Of a stretch of 64,000 nt of DNA, positions 31,843-41,378 are shown one piece after another; the stretch's first letter is position 1; the number at the start of each line of letters is the position of its first letter. The stretch lies in assembly GCF_022458895.1 (NCBI RefSeq), contig NZ_JAINFL010000005.1:186001-250000 (forward strand). Reading direction: 5' to 3'. The DNA is from Roseihalotalea indica. Its GTDB lineage: Bacteria; Bacteroidota; Bacteroidia; Cytophagales; Cyclobacteriaceae. The notes beneath the pieces were generated by a model. It was not told the DNA's origin and ran no database searches. It saw only the letters and a list, made by a program, of their open reading frames with translations. Made by a program: the position numbers and the translations under genes.

Positions 31843-34188
31843 TTAATCATCGTTAGCTGATGCTGTAGACATGGAGTAGGGAGCGTCTTCCGGTTGCGTA
31901 CCCCGGTTGCGATTCGGTTCCTCACTCATATTCAGGTCAAGCGTGCCACCTTCCAGGATTTTCTCATGAGTAAGATAATTCTTGGTGTATGTTTCACCGT
32001 CCAGCGAAGCTTCCTGAATGTAAGGGGTAGTGCTTTGGTTTCCTTCGGCATTCACCACCCAGGTGTTTCCGTTGGGCAATTGCAGCGTGATTTTTTCAAA
32101 AAGCGGGCTGCCTAACACGTACTGGTTGCTGCCGGGGCAAACAGGGTACATGCCCAACGCTGAGAAGACGTACCAGGCCGAGGTTTGTCCGTTGTCTTCA
32201 TCTCCGCAGTAGCCATCGGCCTGAGGAGTATAGAGCTTATCCATGATGGCGCGAACGTGCTGCTGGGTTTTCCAGGGCTGAGCCGCAAAATTGTACAGGT
32301 ATGGCATGTGCTGAATGGGCTGGTTGCCATGCGCGTACTGCCCGGTGTTCATAATCTGCATTTCCCGGATTTCGTGAATAGGGAAACCGTAGTAAGAGTC
32401 ATCAAAGACCGGAGGCATCACAAAAACTGAGTCAAGCATTCCCACAAAGGCTTCCTGACCACCCATCAGCTCAGCCAGCCCATGTATATCCTGGAACACT
32501 GACCAGGTGTAATGCCAGCTATTTCCTTCAGTAAAGGCATCCCCCCACTTAAAAGGATTAAAAGGTGACTGAAACTCTCCGTTTTCGTTTTTGCCGCGCA
32601 TCAGCCTGGTTTCCGAGTCAAAGAGGTTGTGGTAGTTCTGGGCGCGTTTCTGATAAAGAGCTATCTCTTTCTTGGGTTTGCCGAGTGCCTTAGCTAATTC
32701 TGAAATGCAGAAGTCAGCATAAGCGTACTCTAGCGTTCGGGCGGCGTTTTCATTGATGTCAACATCGTAGGGCACGTAGCCTAGTTTATTATAATACTCG
32801 GCACCAAACCGCCCAACGGACTCAACCGGACCAACGCTTTTAGTATTTTTAATAATGGCTTCGTACAGCGTTTCAATATCGTAGCCACGGATACCTTTCA
32901 AGTATGCATCGGCAATCAGCGAGGTAGAGTTAGAACCGATCATTACGCTGCGGTGCCCGGGGCTGGCCCATTCCGGTAGCCATTCACTCTCTTTATAAGT
33001 ATTCACCAAACCACGCATGATCTTGCTGTCCAGTTCAGGATACATAAGCGAGAAGAAGGGAAATACGGCCCGGAAGGTATCCCAGAAACCATTGTCAGTA
33101 TACAGGTAGCCAGGGAGCACCTCACCATTGTAGGGACTGTAGTGTACCGTATCCTGATCGGCATTGATCTCGTGCAGCGGGCGGGGGAATAGCAGGGTGC
33201 GGTATAGGCAGGAGTAAAAGGTCTTGCGTTGATCGTCGGTGCCACCTTCTACCTGAATCTTACGAAGTTCGTTATCCCAGATTTGTTGAGCTTCGGTAAA
33301 AGTTTCGTCAAAGGTACGGTCGCCAATTTCCCGTTCCAGGTTCAGCTCAGCCTGCTCAAGGCTAATAAAGGAAGAAGCAACTTTTACGTTTACCTGTTCG
33401 CCCTTAGCGGTTGCAAAGCCAATCATGGCTCCGGTATGGTCACCCGTGGCCGTCGTGCCTTCCTGCATTACCGAATCTTTCCAGGTATAAGTAACGGTGA
33501 AGTCATGGTCAAATTCAGCCACAAAGTAGTTATGAAAATTATCGGGCACTCCACCGTGGTTATTGCGGCAGTACCCTACAATTTTACGTTCTTCCGGGAT
33601 GATCTTTACCTCTGAACCTTTATTGTAAGCATCCAGAATAACAAAAGCAGAATCGGTTTCCGGGAAGGTGAAGCGGAAGAAGGCCGCTCGCTCGGTGGGG
33701 GTAACCTCGGCGTTGATATCGTAATCCGCCAGGTAGACCTGATAATAGTGAGGACGGGCGGTTTCGGCTTTATGAGAGAACCAGGATGCTCGCTTTTCCT
33801 CATCAAAAACTGGAGCCCCAGTGGTGGCGAACAGTGAGAATGCGGCGTAATCGTTTAGCCAGGGACTGGGTTGATGGGTCTGCTTAATGCCTCGGATCTT
33901 ATTGGCATCGTAGGCGTAGGTCCATCCGTCGCCCATCGGCGCCGTTTGAGGCGTCCAGAAGTTCATACCCCAGGGTAGAGCTGTAGCGGGGTAGGTGTTA
34001 CCGGTAGAAAGTGAAAATTCCGAGTCGGTACCCATCAGTGTGTTCACATAGTCGGTGAGATGAGCGGTTTGGGCACTGCTAGTGTTAAAGGCGGTAAACC
34101 AAAATATCAGAGCCAGCCCGCTACTGACAATATAATATGAGCGGGAAAAACGAAGCATTAGACTTTTTTTCAAAGTGGTAGTGTGCAT
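31843..34188 (-). CDS. exported glycoside hydrolase family 92 alpha-mannosidase
   Basis: 781 residues from the ATG at 34188; an ATG at 34224 would add 12 residues before the signal peptide. Residues about 1-40 are a signal peptide (IVSSGLALIFWFTAFNTSSAQ). The GH92 layout is clear: a beta-sandwich beginning DYVNTLMGTDSEFSLSTGNTYPA and PWGMNFWTPQT, then an (alpha/alpha)6 barrel with DNGFWDTFRAVFPF, MIGSNSTSLIADAYLKGIRGYD, GNSWHYTWSVFQD and GYCGDEDNGQTSAWYVFSALG (catalytic acid/base region). It should hydrolyse alpha-linked mannose from glycans in the periplasm or outside. It ends with an extra charged tail. It is monocistronic between a terminator and a divergent region, with no SusC/SusD partner. 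Confidence 0.94.
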   Translation of the reverse strand: MHTTTLKKSLMLRFSRSYYIVSSGLALIFWFTAFNTSSAQTAHLTDYVNTLMGTDSEFSLSTGNTYPATALPWGMNFWTPQTAPMGDGWTYAYDANKIRGIKQTHQPSPWLNDYAAFSLFATTGAPVFDEEKRASWFSHKAETARPHYYQVYLADYDINAEVTPTERAAFFRFTFPETDSAFVILDAYNKGSEVKIIPEERKIVGYCRNNHGGVPDNFHNYFVAEFDHDFTVTYTWKDSVMQEGTTATGDHTGAMIGFATAKGEQVNVKVASSFISLEQAELNLEREIGDRTFDETFTEAQQIWDNELRKIQVEGGTDDQRKTFYSCLYRTLLFPRPLHEINADQDTVHYSPYNGEVLPGYLYTDNGFWDTFRAVFPFFSLMYPELDSKIMRGLVNTYKESEWLPEWASPGHRSVMIGSNSTSLIADAYLKGIRGYDIETLYEAIIKNTKSVGPVESVGRFGAEYYNKLGYVPYDVDINENAARTLEYAYADFCISELAKALGKPKKEIALYQKRAQNYHNLFDSETRLMRGKNENGEFQSPFNPFKWGDAFTEGNSWHYTWSVFQDIHGLAELMGGQEAFVGMLDSVFVMPPVFDDSYYGFPIHEIREMQIMNTGQYAHGNQPIQHMPYLYNFAAQPWKTQQHVRAIMDKLYTPQADGYCGDEDNGQTSAWYVFSALGMYPVCPGSNQYVLGSPLFEKITLQLPNGNTWVVNAEGNQSTTPYIQEASLDGETYTKNYLTHEKILEGGTLDLNMSEEPNRNRGTQPEDAPYSMSTASANDD

Positions 34189-34544
34189 TACAAGCATTAT
34201 TGGATGTGTGTAGTAAAAATTCAAGGTGTAAAAATATGGAAAACAGCGTATATCCCAGCCATTGGTAAGATCATTTCCGAAACGTTCTTTGGGGAGAAGA
34301 ATAAATTGTAAGTGTACGGCTTTGTCTTAAATATTGCCCTTAAGTCAGCCTTTTTAGTTTTCCTCATCAGAATTGTTAATAAAAATTATAGTATTTGTAA
34401 AACATAATATCTCAAACGCTATTTATTGAGATACCATCATGCCAATTGTTACTACTGCTACCCGCTGAGAATACAGTCAGACTACCAGTAACTGCATTCT
34501 GCATTTTTTTCATAATTAGATCATTTCAACACTCAACTTTTTCT
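34189..34544. other. divergent intergenic region between mannosidase and molybdenum hydroxylase operon
   Basis: 356 bases, AT-rich in 34310-34430. It must hold both promoters. The only clear element is the inverted repeat at 34408-34433. No coding potential seen. Confidence 0.6.
34408..34433. promoter_or_regulatory. inverted repeat upstream of the molybdenum hydroxylase operon
   Basis: TATCTCAA (34408-34415) and TTGAGATA (34426-34433) are perfect reverse complements with a 10-base spacer, about 110 bases before the first gene. The geometry suits a dimeric regulator. Confidence 0.4.
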
Positions 34545-35060
34545 ATGAGTACTATTCCAAAGAATCAGCTTGATGAAAGGGGCGGACTACCCCCTTATCA
34601 AAAGGTAATGCTTCATATTAATGGGCAGGACACCGAAATGGATTTACCGCCCTGGTCTACCTTGCTCGATGTGCTTCGAGAACGATTATATCTCACTGGT
34701 ACCAAAAAAGGCTGTGACCACGGGCAGTGTGGGGCCTGCACGGTGCTGGTGGATGGTAAGCACATTAACTCCTGTCTGGCTCTGGCCGTGATGCAGGAAG
34801 GAAAAGAAATCACCACCATTGAAGGACTTGCCAAGGGCGATAGCTTACACCCGGTGCAGGAAGCATTCATTGAACATGATGCTTTCCAGTGTGGCTACTG
34901 CACCCCCGGGCAGATCTGCACTACGGTGGGGCTAATGAATGCCGGAAAAGCCAAGGACATGGACGATGTGCGCGACCTGATGAGCGGGAATATCTGCCGC
35001 TGCGGAGCATACACCAACATTGCTGCCGTTGCCAGGAAGTTTCTTTTGGAAAAAGACTAA
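34545..35060 (+). CDS. molybdenum hydroxylase 2Fe-2S subunit (PaoA/YagT-like)
   Basis: 171 residues from the ATG at 34545. A longer frame from 34446 lacks conservation and a Tat motif, so it is rejected. The first [2Fe-2S] ligands are in KKGCDHGQCGACTVLVDG with a later SC (HINSCLA). The second, helical [2Fe-2S] domain has FQCGYCTPGQICT and NICRCGAYTN. It passes electrons from the molybdopterin subunit to the FAD subunit of an aldehyde or xanthine dehydrogenase-type enzyme. First gene of a three-gene operon; the next gene starts 11 bases on. No twin-arginine signal is seen, so the enzyme is probably cytoplasmic, unlike E. coli PaoABC. Confidence 0.94.
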   Translation: MSTIPKNQLDERGGLPPYQKVMLHINGQDTEMDLPPWSTLLDVLRERLYLTGTKKGCDHGQCGACTVLVDGKHINSCLALAVMQEGKEITTIEGLAKGDSLHPVQEAFIEHDAFQCGYCTPGQICTTVGLMNAGKAKDMDDVRDLMSGNICRCGAYTNIAAVARKFLLEKD

Positions 35061-35071
35061 CCCCCGATACT

Positions 35072-36061
35072 ATGAATAATTTTTCTTATACCCGGGCTGC
35101 TGCGGTAGAGGATGCTGTTGACCAGATTGCTCAGGACCCAAAGGCAAAATTTATTGCCGGTGGTACCAATCTGCTGGACCTCATGAAAGAAAATGTGGAG
35201 CGCCCTACCATGCTGATTGATATTACCCGTATTGCCCTGAACACGATAGAACCCACCGAAGAAGGAGGGCTCCGTTTGGGTGCATTAGTGACCAATGCCG
35301 ATACCGCTTACCACGAAGAAGTAGAGAAGCGGTATCCCTTATTGTCTCATGCTATACTGGCAGGGGCTTCGTCTCAGCTTCGGAATATGGCTACCAATGG
35401 CGGTAACCTCATGCAGCGCACCCGGTGTTACTATTTCTACGATAACGCTACGCCCTGTAACAAGCGGGAGCCAGGAAGCGGTTGTTCGGCTCTTAATGGC
35501 TATAATCGTATTCATGCCATACTCGGGGCGAGCCCCAATTGTATTGCCACGCATCCTTCTGATATGTGTGTGGCGCTGGCGGCGCTGGATGCTACCGTGC
35601 AGGTGCAGGGAAAGCGAGGCAGCCGAAGTATTCCTTTTTTCGATTTTCATCGTTTGCCCGAAGAAACCCCAGAGCGGGACAATAACCTGAATACCGATGA
35701 GATCATTACCTCCATTGACCTGCCGCCAAACGGGTTCTCAGAAAATTATAGTTACCTGAAAGTAAGAGACCGGGCTTCGTATGCATTTGCGATTGTCTCG
35801 GTAGCCGCAGCGCTGGAACTGGAAGATAAGAAGATTAAAGATGTACGGTTGGCGCTGGGTGGAGTAGCTCATAAACCTTGGCGGAATCTGGAAGCAGAAG
35901 AGCTGCTCAGAGGAAAATCCGCTACGAAAAAAAGCTTTGCCGAAGCAGCCGAACTGATCCTGAAAGGTGCCCAGGGCTACGGGGACAATACCTTTAAGAT
36001 AGAACTCGCCAAGCGCAGCATTGTGCGGGCCCTTATTCAAGCCAAAGAAATGAAATCATGA
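35072..36061 (+). CDS. molybdenum hydroxylase FAD subunit with extra Cys cluster (PaoB/YagS-like)
   Basis: 329 residues from the ATG at 35072. The FAD-binding signature KFIAGGTNLLDLMK is at 30-43; the second FAD region is LRNMATNGGNLMQRT. Right after it come four spaced cysteines in CYYFYDNATPC, GSGC and GASPNC, then ATHPSDM, the insertion that in E. coli PaoB binds an additional [4Fe-4S] cluster. The C-terminal CO_deh_flav domain follows (SYAFAIVSVAAALEL and DVRLALGGVAHKPWR). It accepts electrons from the 2Fe-2S subunit. Its stop overlaps the start of the next gene by four bases (ATGA). Confidence 0.94.
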   Translation: MNNFSYTRAAAVEDAVDQIAQDPKAKFIAGGTNLLDLMKENVERPTMLIDITRIALNTIEPTEEGGLRLGALVTNADTAYHEEVEKRYPLLSHAILAGASSQLRNMATNGGNLMQRTRCYYFYDNATPCNKREPGSGCSALNGYNRIHAILGASPNCIATHPSDMCVALAALDATVQVQGKRGSRSIPFFDFHRLPEETPERDNNLNTDEIITSIDLPPNGFSENYSYLKVRDRASYAFAIVSVAAALELEDKKIKDVRLALGGVAHKPWRNLEAEELLRGKSATKKSFAEAAELILKGAQGYGDNTFKIELAKRSIVRALIQAKEMKS

Positions 36062-38286
36062 TAAAGACCGATTATATAGGGAAACCGTCCAGTCGGGTTG
36101 ACGGACGCAAGAAAGTAACCGGGCAGGCCAAGTATGCCGGGGAGTTTTACGCTGAAGACCTTACCTACGGCTACGTGATCAGCAGCAGCATTGCTAAAGG
36201 CACTATTACTAGTATGGACACCAGCGAAGCTCTCGCTTTGCCGGGAGTTTTGCAGGTATTTACCCATGAGAATGGTCCCCGAGTATCCCGTTTCGATGGC
36301 AGTTATCAGGACCAGACAGCCCCTCCTGGCTCACCGTTTCGGCCACTATATAGTAATGAGGTGCAGTACAACATGCAGCCGGTTGGGCTGGTGGTAGCTG
36401 AAACCTTTGAAGTGGCTCGCTATGCAGCGTCTTTAGTAAAAGTAGAGTATAAGCAAGAGTCACATACTACTAATCCGCAAGATAATTTTCATAATGCCTA
36501 TCTTCCTAAAGAAGGCAGAACTGGTTTTGACCCACCGCCCAAACCTCGTGGCGATGCCGAAGAGGCATTTGCCAGCGCACCGATAAAGGTTGACGGGGAG
36601 TATATACAATCCGCAGAGCATCACAACCCGATGGAGCCTCATGCTTCCACCGTTATCTGGGAGGGGGATGGCAAGCTGACTATTTATGACAAGACTCAGA
36701 GTGCTGCTAACAGCCAGCAGTATGTGTGCGATATTTTTGGCTTGCCACAAGAAGATGTACGGGTATTTTGTCCTTTTATCGGAGGTGCCTTCGGTTCAGG
36801 GCTTCGACCGCAGTATCAGTTATTTCTGGCCGTTATGGCATCCATCTCGCTGAAAAGGTCGGTACGGGTTACGCTGACCCGTCAGCAGATGTTTACCTTC
36901 GGGCACCGTCCGGCTACGTACCAGAAACTAAAGCTAGGTGCAGATGAACAGGGCAATCTGTTATCGGTACAGCATAATGTGTTGGGCGAAACCTCTACAT
37001 TTGAGAGCTACATTGAAACGGTAGCAAACTGGTCGGGACTATTATACCAATGTGATAATGTGAAGCTGGGGTATCAGATTGTTCCGGTAGACATGTATAC
37101 CCCAATGGATATGCGGGCACCGGGTGGAGTGACTGGGGTGTATGCTCTGGAGTGTGCCGTAGACGAACTGGCCCATGCAGCCGGAGTTGATCCGCTGGAG
37201 TTTCGGCTAAAGAACTATGCTGAGATTGATCAGAATATGAAGAAGCCCTTCACTAGCAAGGAGCTTCGTCAATGTTATCAGCAGGGAGCTGAAAGGTTTG
37301 GTTGGAGCAAGCGAAACCCCGAACCCCGCTCTACGCGCAAGGGGCATGATTTGATTGGCTGGGGCATGGCTACCGGAGTATGGGAGGCCGCTCAGATGCC
37401 AGCCAGTGCCAAGGCATTGCTATCAGTAGATGGTAAGCTTACCGTGAGTAGCTCTACGGCCGACATCGGCACCGGCACCTATACCATTATGACCCAGATT
37501 GCAGCCGAAACTCTGGGACTGCCCTTAGAGGATGTTTCTTTCAAGCTAGGGGATACCAGTCTGCCCCAGGCACCCATTGAAGGCGGATCATGGACTGCCT
37601 CTTCAGTTGGTTCTGCTGTGAAAGCTGTTTGCCAGAAGATCGGGCAGATACTTTTTAAACTAGCCAAAAAGATAGATAAATCACCGTTTGCCGATGCATC
37701 TTTTGAAGACATTCGATTTGAGAACGGCTATCTAATTCATAAAGAAAATCTGGAACGCCGAGCGTCCATCACTGATATTCTTCGGAATGCCGGAAAGAAT
37801 TTTTTAGAAGAAACGATTTCTACCAAACCTTCCAAAGAACAAGATAAGTACACCAGCTATACCCATTCGGCAGTCTTTGTTGAGGTGCAGGTAGACGAAG
37901 ATCTGGGTACTGTAAAAGTATCGAGGGTGGTAAGTGCTATTGCCGGTGGGCGTATCCTGAACCCTAAAACAGCCGAAAGCCAGATTCTGGGCGCTACAGT
38001 CTGGGGCATTGGTATGGCGCTGGAAGAACACTCGGTGGTAGATCACTACTTTGGTCGCATCATGAACCATAACCTGGCCGAGTACCATGTAGCCGTCAAC
38101 GCCGATATTCATGATATAGATGTCATCTTCGTAGAAGAGCATGACGACATTATCAACCCTCTGGGGGCAAAGGGTTTAGGCGAGATTGGCATTGTGGGAG
38201 TCGCTTCTGCTATCTCCAACGCCATCTTCCACGCTACCGGCAAGCGCATCCGGGAGCTACCCATCACGATGGACAAGTTGTTGTAA
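36058..38286 (+). CDS. molybdenum hydroxylase molybdopterin-binding catalytic subunit (PaoC/YagR-like)
   Basis: 742 residues. The N-terminal Ald_Xan_dh_C-like domain begins GKPSSRVDGRKKVTGQAKYA. Cofactor-binding motifs of the family are visible: FIGGAFGSGLRPQ, DMRAPGGVTGVYALECAVDELA, STADIGTGTYTIMTQIAAE and the C-terminal NPLGAKGLGEIGIVGVASAI, which contains the catalytic Glu (GLGEIG). Substrate class (aldehydes versus purines) is not fixed by the sequence; similarity of the set to PaoABC favours aldehydes. No XdhC or cofactor-chaperone gene follows; the operon ends at a strong terminator. Confidence 0.94.
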   Translation: MIKTDYIGKPSSRVDGRKKVTGQAKYAGEFYAEDLTYGYVISSSIAKGTITSMDTSEALALPGVLQVFTHENGPRVSRFDGSYQDQTAPPGSPFRPLYSNEVQYNMQPVGLVVAETFEVARYAASLVKVEYKQESHTTNPQDNFHNAYLPKEGRTGFDPPPKPRGDAEEAFASAPIKVDGEYIQSAEHHNPMEPHASTVIWEGDGKLTIYDKTQSAANSQQYVCDIFGLPQEDVRVFCPFIGGAFGSGLRPQYQLFLAVMASISLKRSVRVTLTRQQMFTFGHRPATYQKLKLGADEQGNLLSVQHNVLGETSTFESYIETVANWSGLLYQCDNVKLGYQIVPVDMYTPMDMRAPGGVTGVYALECAVDELAHAAGVDPLEFRLKNYAEIDQNMKKPFTSKELRQCYQQGAERFGWSKRNPEPRSTRKGHDLIGWGMATGVWEAAQMPASAKALLSVDGKLTVSSSTADIGTGTYTIMTQIAAETLGLPLEDVSFKLGDTSLPQAPIEGGSWTASSVGSAVKAVCQKIGQILFKLAKKIDKSPFADASFEDIRFENGYLIHKENLERRASITDILRNAGKNFLEETISTKPSKEQDKYTSYTHSAVFVEVQVDEDLGTVKVSRVVSAIAGGRILNPKTAESQILGATVWGIGMALEEHSVVDHYFGRIMNHNLAEYHVAVNADIHDIDVIFVEEHDDIINPLGAKGLGEIGIVGVASAISNAIFHATGKRIRELPITMDKLL

Positions 38287-38310
38287 GCGGAGGACACTCT
38301 GTTATTAGAT

Positions 38311-38365
38311 AATAGCCGTTACAGTCAGATTTCTGATAATCAGTTACTTATAACGGCTATTTTTT
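38311..38365 (+). terminator. terminator of the molybdenum hydroxylase operon
   Basis: AATAGCCGTTA (38311-38321) pairs with TAACGGCTATT (38351-38361), then TTTT. The distal arm includes the stop codon of the convergent BNR gene (TAG at 38357-38359 on the minus strand), so the hairpin serves the + strand operon and touches the end of the opposing gene. Confidence 0.85.
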
Positions 38366-41071
38366 AATAAACCTTTTTTGAATACTATTACTAGAAGATA
38401 TTATATCAACGATGTATATACCACTTGCAAGATCATTTATGGGTATATTGATGTTTGCCGCTAGTGAGTTTTTATTATAAGTAATCATCCTGATTTCTAT
38501 TCCTGAGCTATTTAATACCCGAATATAATAAGTATCAGAATTGTTATTATTCAGCAGCAATGCTATCGTTTCTGAAGCCGGATTAGGTTTTAAAATAACA
38601 TCTTGAACCTCTTTCTGAGATTTATGAATGCTAGTCACTACGGCAATATCGATACTAATTCTTGCATCGTTCTGAGCGTACTCTTTTCCATCAAACCCAT
38701 TCCAAGTAAAATGATCAACGCCGGAAAACCCTTCATTAGGGATATAGATTAGCTTATCCAGACTATGAATCGAGATTTCTTGATCAACAGATGCATTTAC
38801 ATTACTCAATTTTAGTATCCCATGTTCAGGAAGTGACTTAAGTAAAATACTAACTAGAGAGTCCCCATCTTCATCAATAAATGCCTTTGCGAAGTCTTCC
38901 TGGTTAAATTCTACTGCTGATCCATTTTCGATAGAAAAAGAAACATCCGTTAGTGTAGGGACGATATTTTTAACCGCTTTAAAGGGAGTGCTAATTGAAA
39001 CAGTATTTGGTAGCTTAGATAAGTTGTATACTGTGTCGACTATGATAGTATAGTATGTTCCTTCTTGGGGAGAGTCAATATTAACTTCAAACAAACGGTT
39101 TTCCTTAATGGTAGCTGAGAAATTCACATCCTGTTGTTTATGATTTTTAACAGAAATGATTGTCTTTAACGTACTATCATTTAAGGAGCGTCCTTCTTCA
39201 GTTCTTAGGTCTTGGTCGCTTGAGAAATAGAGAGGCTGGTCAATGAGAAAGCTTGAGTCACTGTCTTTAGAATGAAAAGTAAGGGTAGGAGGTACAATTT
39301 CATGGAGCGGTCTCATCCAGATACCATGCCCAGACTGCCGGGTTCCAGCTATTATGAAGTTGTCAGAAAAGTTTAAAGCACTTATTATCGCATCAGGAAG
39401 AAGTTCACCAATGGATGTCCAGGTTTTGCCCATGTCTGATGAAACTAACACTTTACCGTTCCAAGATCCTATGAAGATATATCCATTTCGTTGAGTCAGA
39501 GAGAATATGAAGTTATCATTCACCATTGTCCAAGTTTTTCCCAAATCCGATGTTTTGTATAAACCATTAAACTGAGTAGCAACAAATAGAGTGGAGTCTA
39601 CGTAAAGTAAGTTCTCAATGCTTCCGTCGGGCAGATTTGCGCTAATCTTTAGCCAGCTATCACCGTTGTCTTCAGAAATGAAAAGGCCATTCCATGTGCC
39701 AACCAGTACAGAAGATTCATATGTATATACCGACTTTATCCCGGAAGTAATTTCTCCAGTTCTATCTAACCAGTGCTCTCCAAAATCTTCTGACCGGAAT
39801 AGTCTTTCATCGGTTGCTGCAAATATAAAAGTGTCATTTTTGGCAAAATCAACAACATTAGTATGGGTCAGGCCATTATTTACAATTTTCCATTGATCCC
39901 CAAAATCAGCAGAGCGTTGAATACCCCCACCGGCAAGACCAGCAAAGAGGTATCCGCCCTCGGACAGTAGTGCCCATACGCGACTAGTTTGAGAGTTATT
40001 GAAGTTTGTATGTTGGCGCCAACTAGCTCCTTCATCCGTGCTGGAATGGATAAATGAAAGGTCGTTGGCAAGAAATATTTTGCCACTATCAACTAAAATG
40101 TCATTAGTCTCTATTAAATGTAGCCCGGTGTTATCATTGAACCACTCATCAGTGACATCTAAATTATTACGGAAAATACCTTCGCCCCACGTTCCAACAT
40201 AAATATGATCTTGAGTTACTAAAAAAGAGAACATTGATACGTCTGGTAAAAGCTGTTCTTTTTTATTCCAACTACTCCCCGCATCGTCCGAGACATATAT
40301 GTAATACCCATCAGATAGAAAAAGGAGCGAATCTCGGGTACTAATCTTATTTACAGAAGATATATAATTCAGGGTAGAAGTGATAGATTCCCAATTTTTT
40401 CCTTGATCGGAAGATTTTACCGCCCCACCATAATCCATATTAAGATAAAGGACATTTTCCAAGGCAAAGATTTGACTAATAATTGAAGTGGTATCAATCA
40501 CAACTTTATCCCATTCTTCTCCCGAATTTGTAGAAGTAAATAATGCACCATTACTTCCACCAGCCCATAAGGTATCTCCGTTAAGGTAGATTGATTTGAA
40601 ATCCTGTTCCATCTCGTCACTACTAATGTCAATCCACGTTTTACCTTCATCTTCTGACTTATATACTCCATTAAAGGCAGCAATAGCAATAGTGTTGCCA
40701 TCTGAGTCAATATCATAAATAGGGGTTGTTGGTATATATTCTTCGGTCCAGGTCACCCCATCTGACGTCTTGTACAGGGCATTGGAAGTACATACAAGAA
40801 GTTGATCATTATGAAGTGTAAAAACGCCCAGGCCCGAGGAGTTCGTGACTACTCTTTTCCAAGAGTGGCCATTATCGGTTGATCGGAAGACTCCATGGTC
40901 TTGCATAGCTATGTATATGTCTCCTTTGTACTCTATCATGTCCCACACAATAGACCCACCTACTAAGCTTTCAGACTGTATCCATTGCCCCTGAACTTGG
41001 CTGATTGTAAGGGCTATAAATAAGCTGAATACGAGTGTTTTTCTGATATCAACAATAAATAGCTTCTTCAT
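38357..41071 (-). CDS. T9SS-exported BNR-repeat propeller protein
   Basis: 904 residues with signal peptide 1-28 (ending QVQG). Residues about 30-590 are BNR/Asp-box repeats (STDNGHSW, SEDEGKTW, SSDQGKNW, SEDNGDSW, SSDMGKTW and others). About 600-690 is an Ig-like region, and 705-800 a cadherin-like domain (GFSGVDHFTWNGFDG). The last 75 residues are a T9SS type A sorting domain: LKPNPASETIAL, VLNSSGIEI, LASGIYIVDI and KRFIKK. It is thus carried to the surface or medium. Unlike the other propeller gene at 5603-8767 it carries the sorting tail. Function unknown. Confidence 0.88.
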   Translation of the reverse strand: MKKLFIVDIRKTLVFSLFIALTISQVQGQWIQSESLVGGSIVWDMIEYKGDIYIAMQDHGVFRSTDNGHSWKRVVTNSSGLGVFTLHNDQLLVCTSNALYKTSDGVTWTEEYIPTTPIYDIDSDGNTIAIAAFNGVYKSEDEGKTWIDISSDEMEQDFKSIYLNGDTLWAGGSNGALFTSTNSGEEWDKVVIDTTSIISQIFALENVLYLNMDYGGAVKSSDQGKNWESITSTLNYISSVNKISTRDSLLFLSDGYYIYVSDDAGSSWNKKEQLLPDVSMFSFLVTQDHIYVGTWGEGIFRNNLDVTDEWFNDNTGLHLIETNDILVDSGKIFLANDLSFIHSSTDEGASWRQHTNFNNSQTSRVWALLSEGGYLFAGLAGGGIQRSADFGDQWKIVNNGLTHTNVVDFAKNDTFIFAATDERLFRSEDFGEHWLDRTGEITSGIKSVYTYESSVLVGTWNGLFISEDNGDSWLKISANLPDGSIENLLYVDSTLFVATQFNGLYKTSDLGKTWTMVNDNFIFSLTQRNGYIFIGSWNGKVLVSSDMGKTWTSIGELLPDAIISALNFSDNFIIAGTRQSGHGIWMRPLHEIVPPTLTFHSKDSDSSFLIDQPLYFSSDQDLRTEEGRSLNDSTLKTIISVKNHKQQDVNFSATIKENRLFEVNIDSPQEGTYYTIIVDTVYNLSKLPNTVSISTPFKAVKNIVPTLTDVSFSIENGSAVEFNQEDFAKAFIDEDGDSLVSILLKSLPEHGILKLSNVNASVDQEISIHSLDKLIYIPNEGFSGVDHFTWNGFDGKEYAQNDARISIDIAVVTSIHKSQKEVQDVILKPNPASETIALLLNNNNSDTYYIRVLNSSGIEIRMITYNKNSLAANINIPINDLASGIYIVDIISSSNSIQKRFIKK

Positions 41072-41311
41072 TAATAGTCTATATTTTGCTAATGCCTTGT
41101 AGGATAACTGATTAGATTGCGAACATCGGAGCTATCTAATCGTGCCTAAATATATAAACTAAACAATTAAAAATATAAATATTATTACGGTGTATTTTAT
41201 TCTTTCTTTATAAGTGATAAATGAATTTTTGAAAATGGCTCAGTGAATCTGCAATCTGGCTGGGGAACAGATTTACTAACTCAATAAAGTGGCATACAGA
41301 CCATTAAATGA
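41072..41311. other. upstream region of the T9SS propeller gene
   Basis: AT-rich. GATTAGAT (41110-41117) and ATCTAATC (41134-41141) are perfect inverted repeats with a 16-base spacer, about 40 bases upstream of the start at 41071. No coding potential. Confidence 0.45.
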
Positions 41312-41347
41312 AAACAGCCCGATGTCTTGAAGTTCATCGGGCTGTTT
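41312..41347 (-). terminator. strong terminator of the aldose epimerase gene
   Basis: AAACAGCCCGATG (41312-41324) pairs perfectly with CATCGGGCTGTTT (41335-41347), 13 bp and a 10-base loop. On the minus strand it runs into TTTTCATTTAAT. It is 32 bases past the stop at 41379. Confidence 0.9.
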
Positions 41348-41378
41348 CTAGTAAAAGAAAAGTACTTATCTAAGCGTA

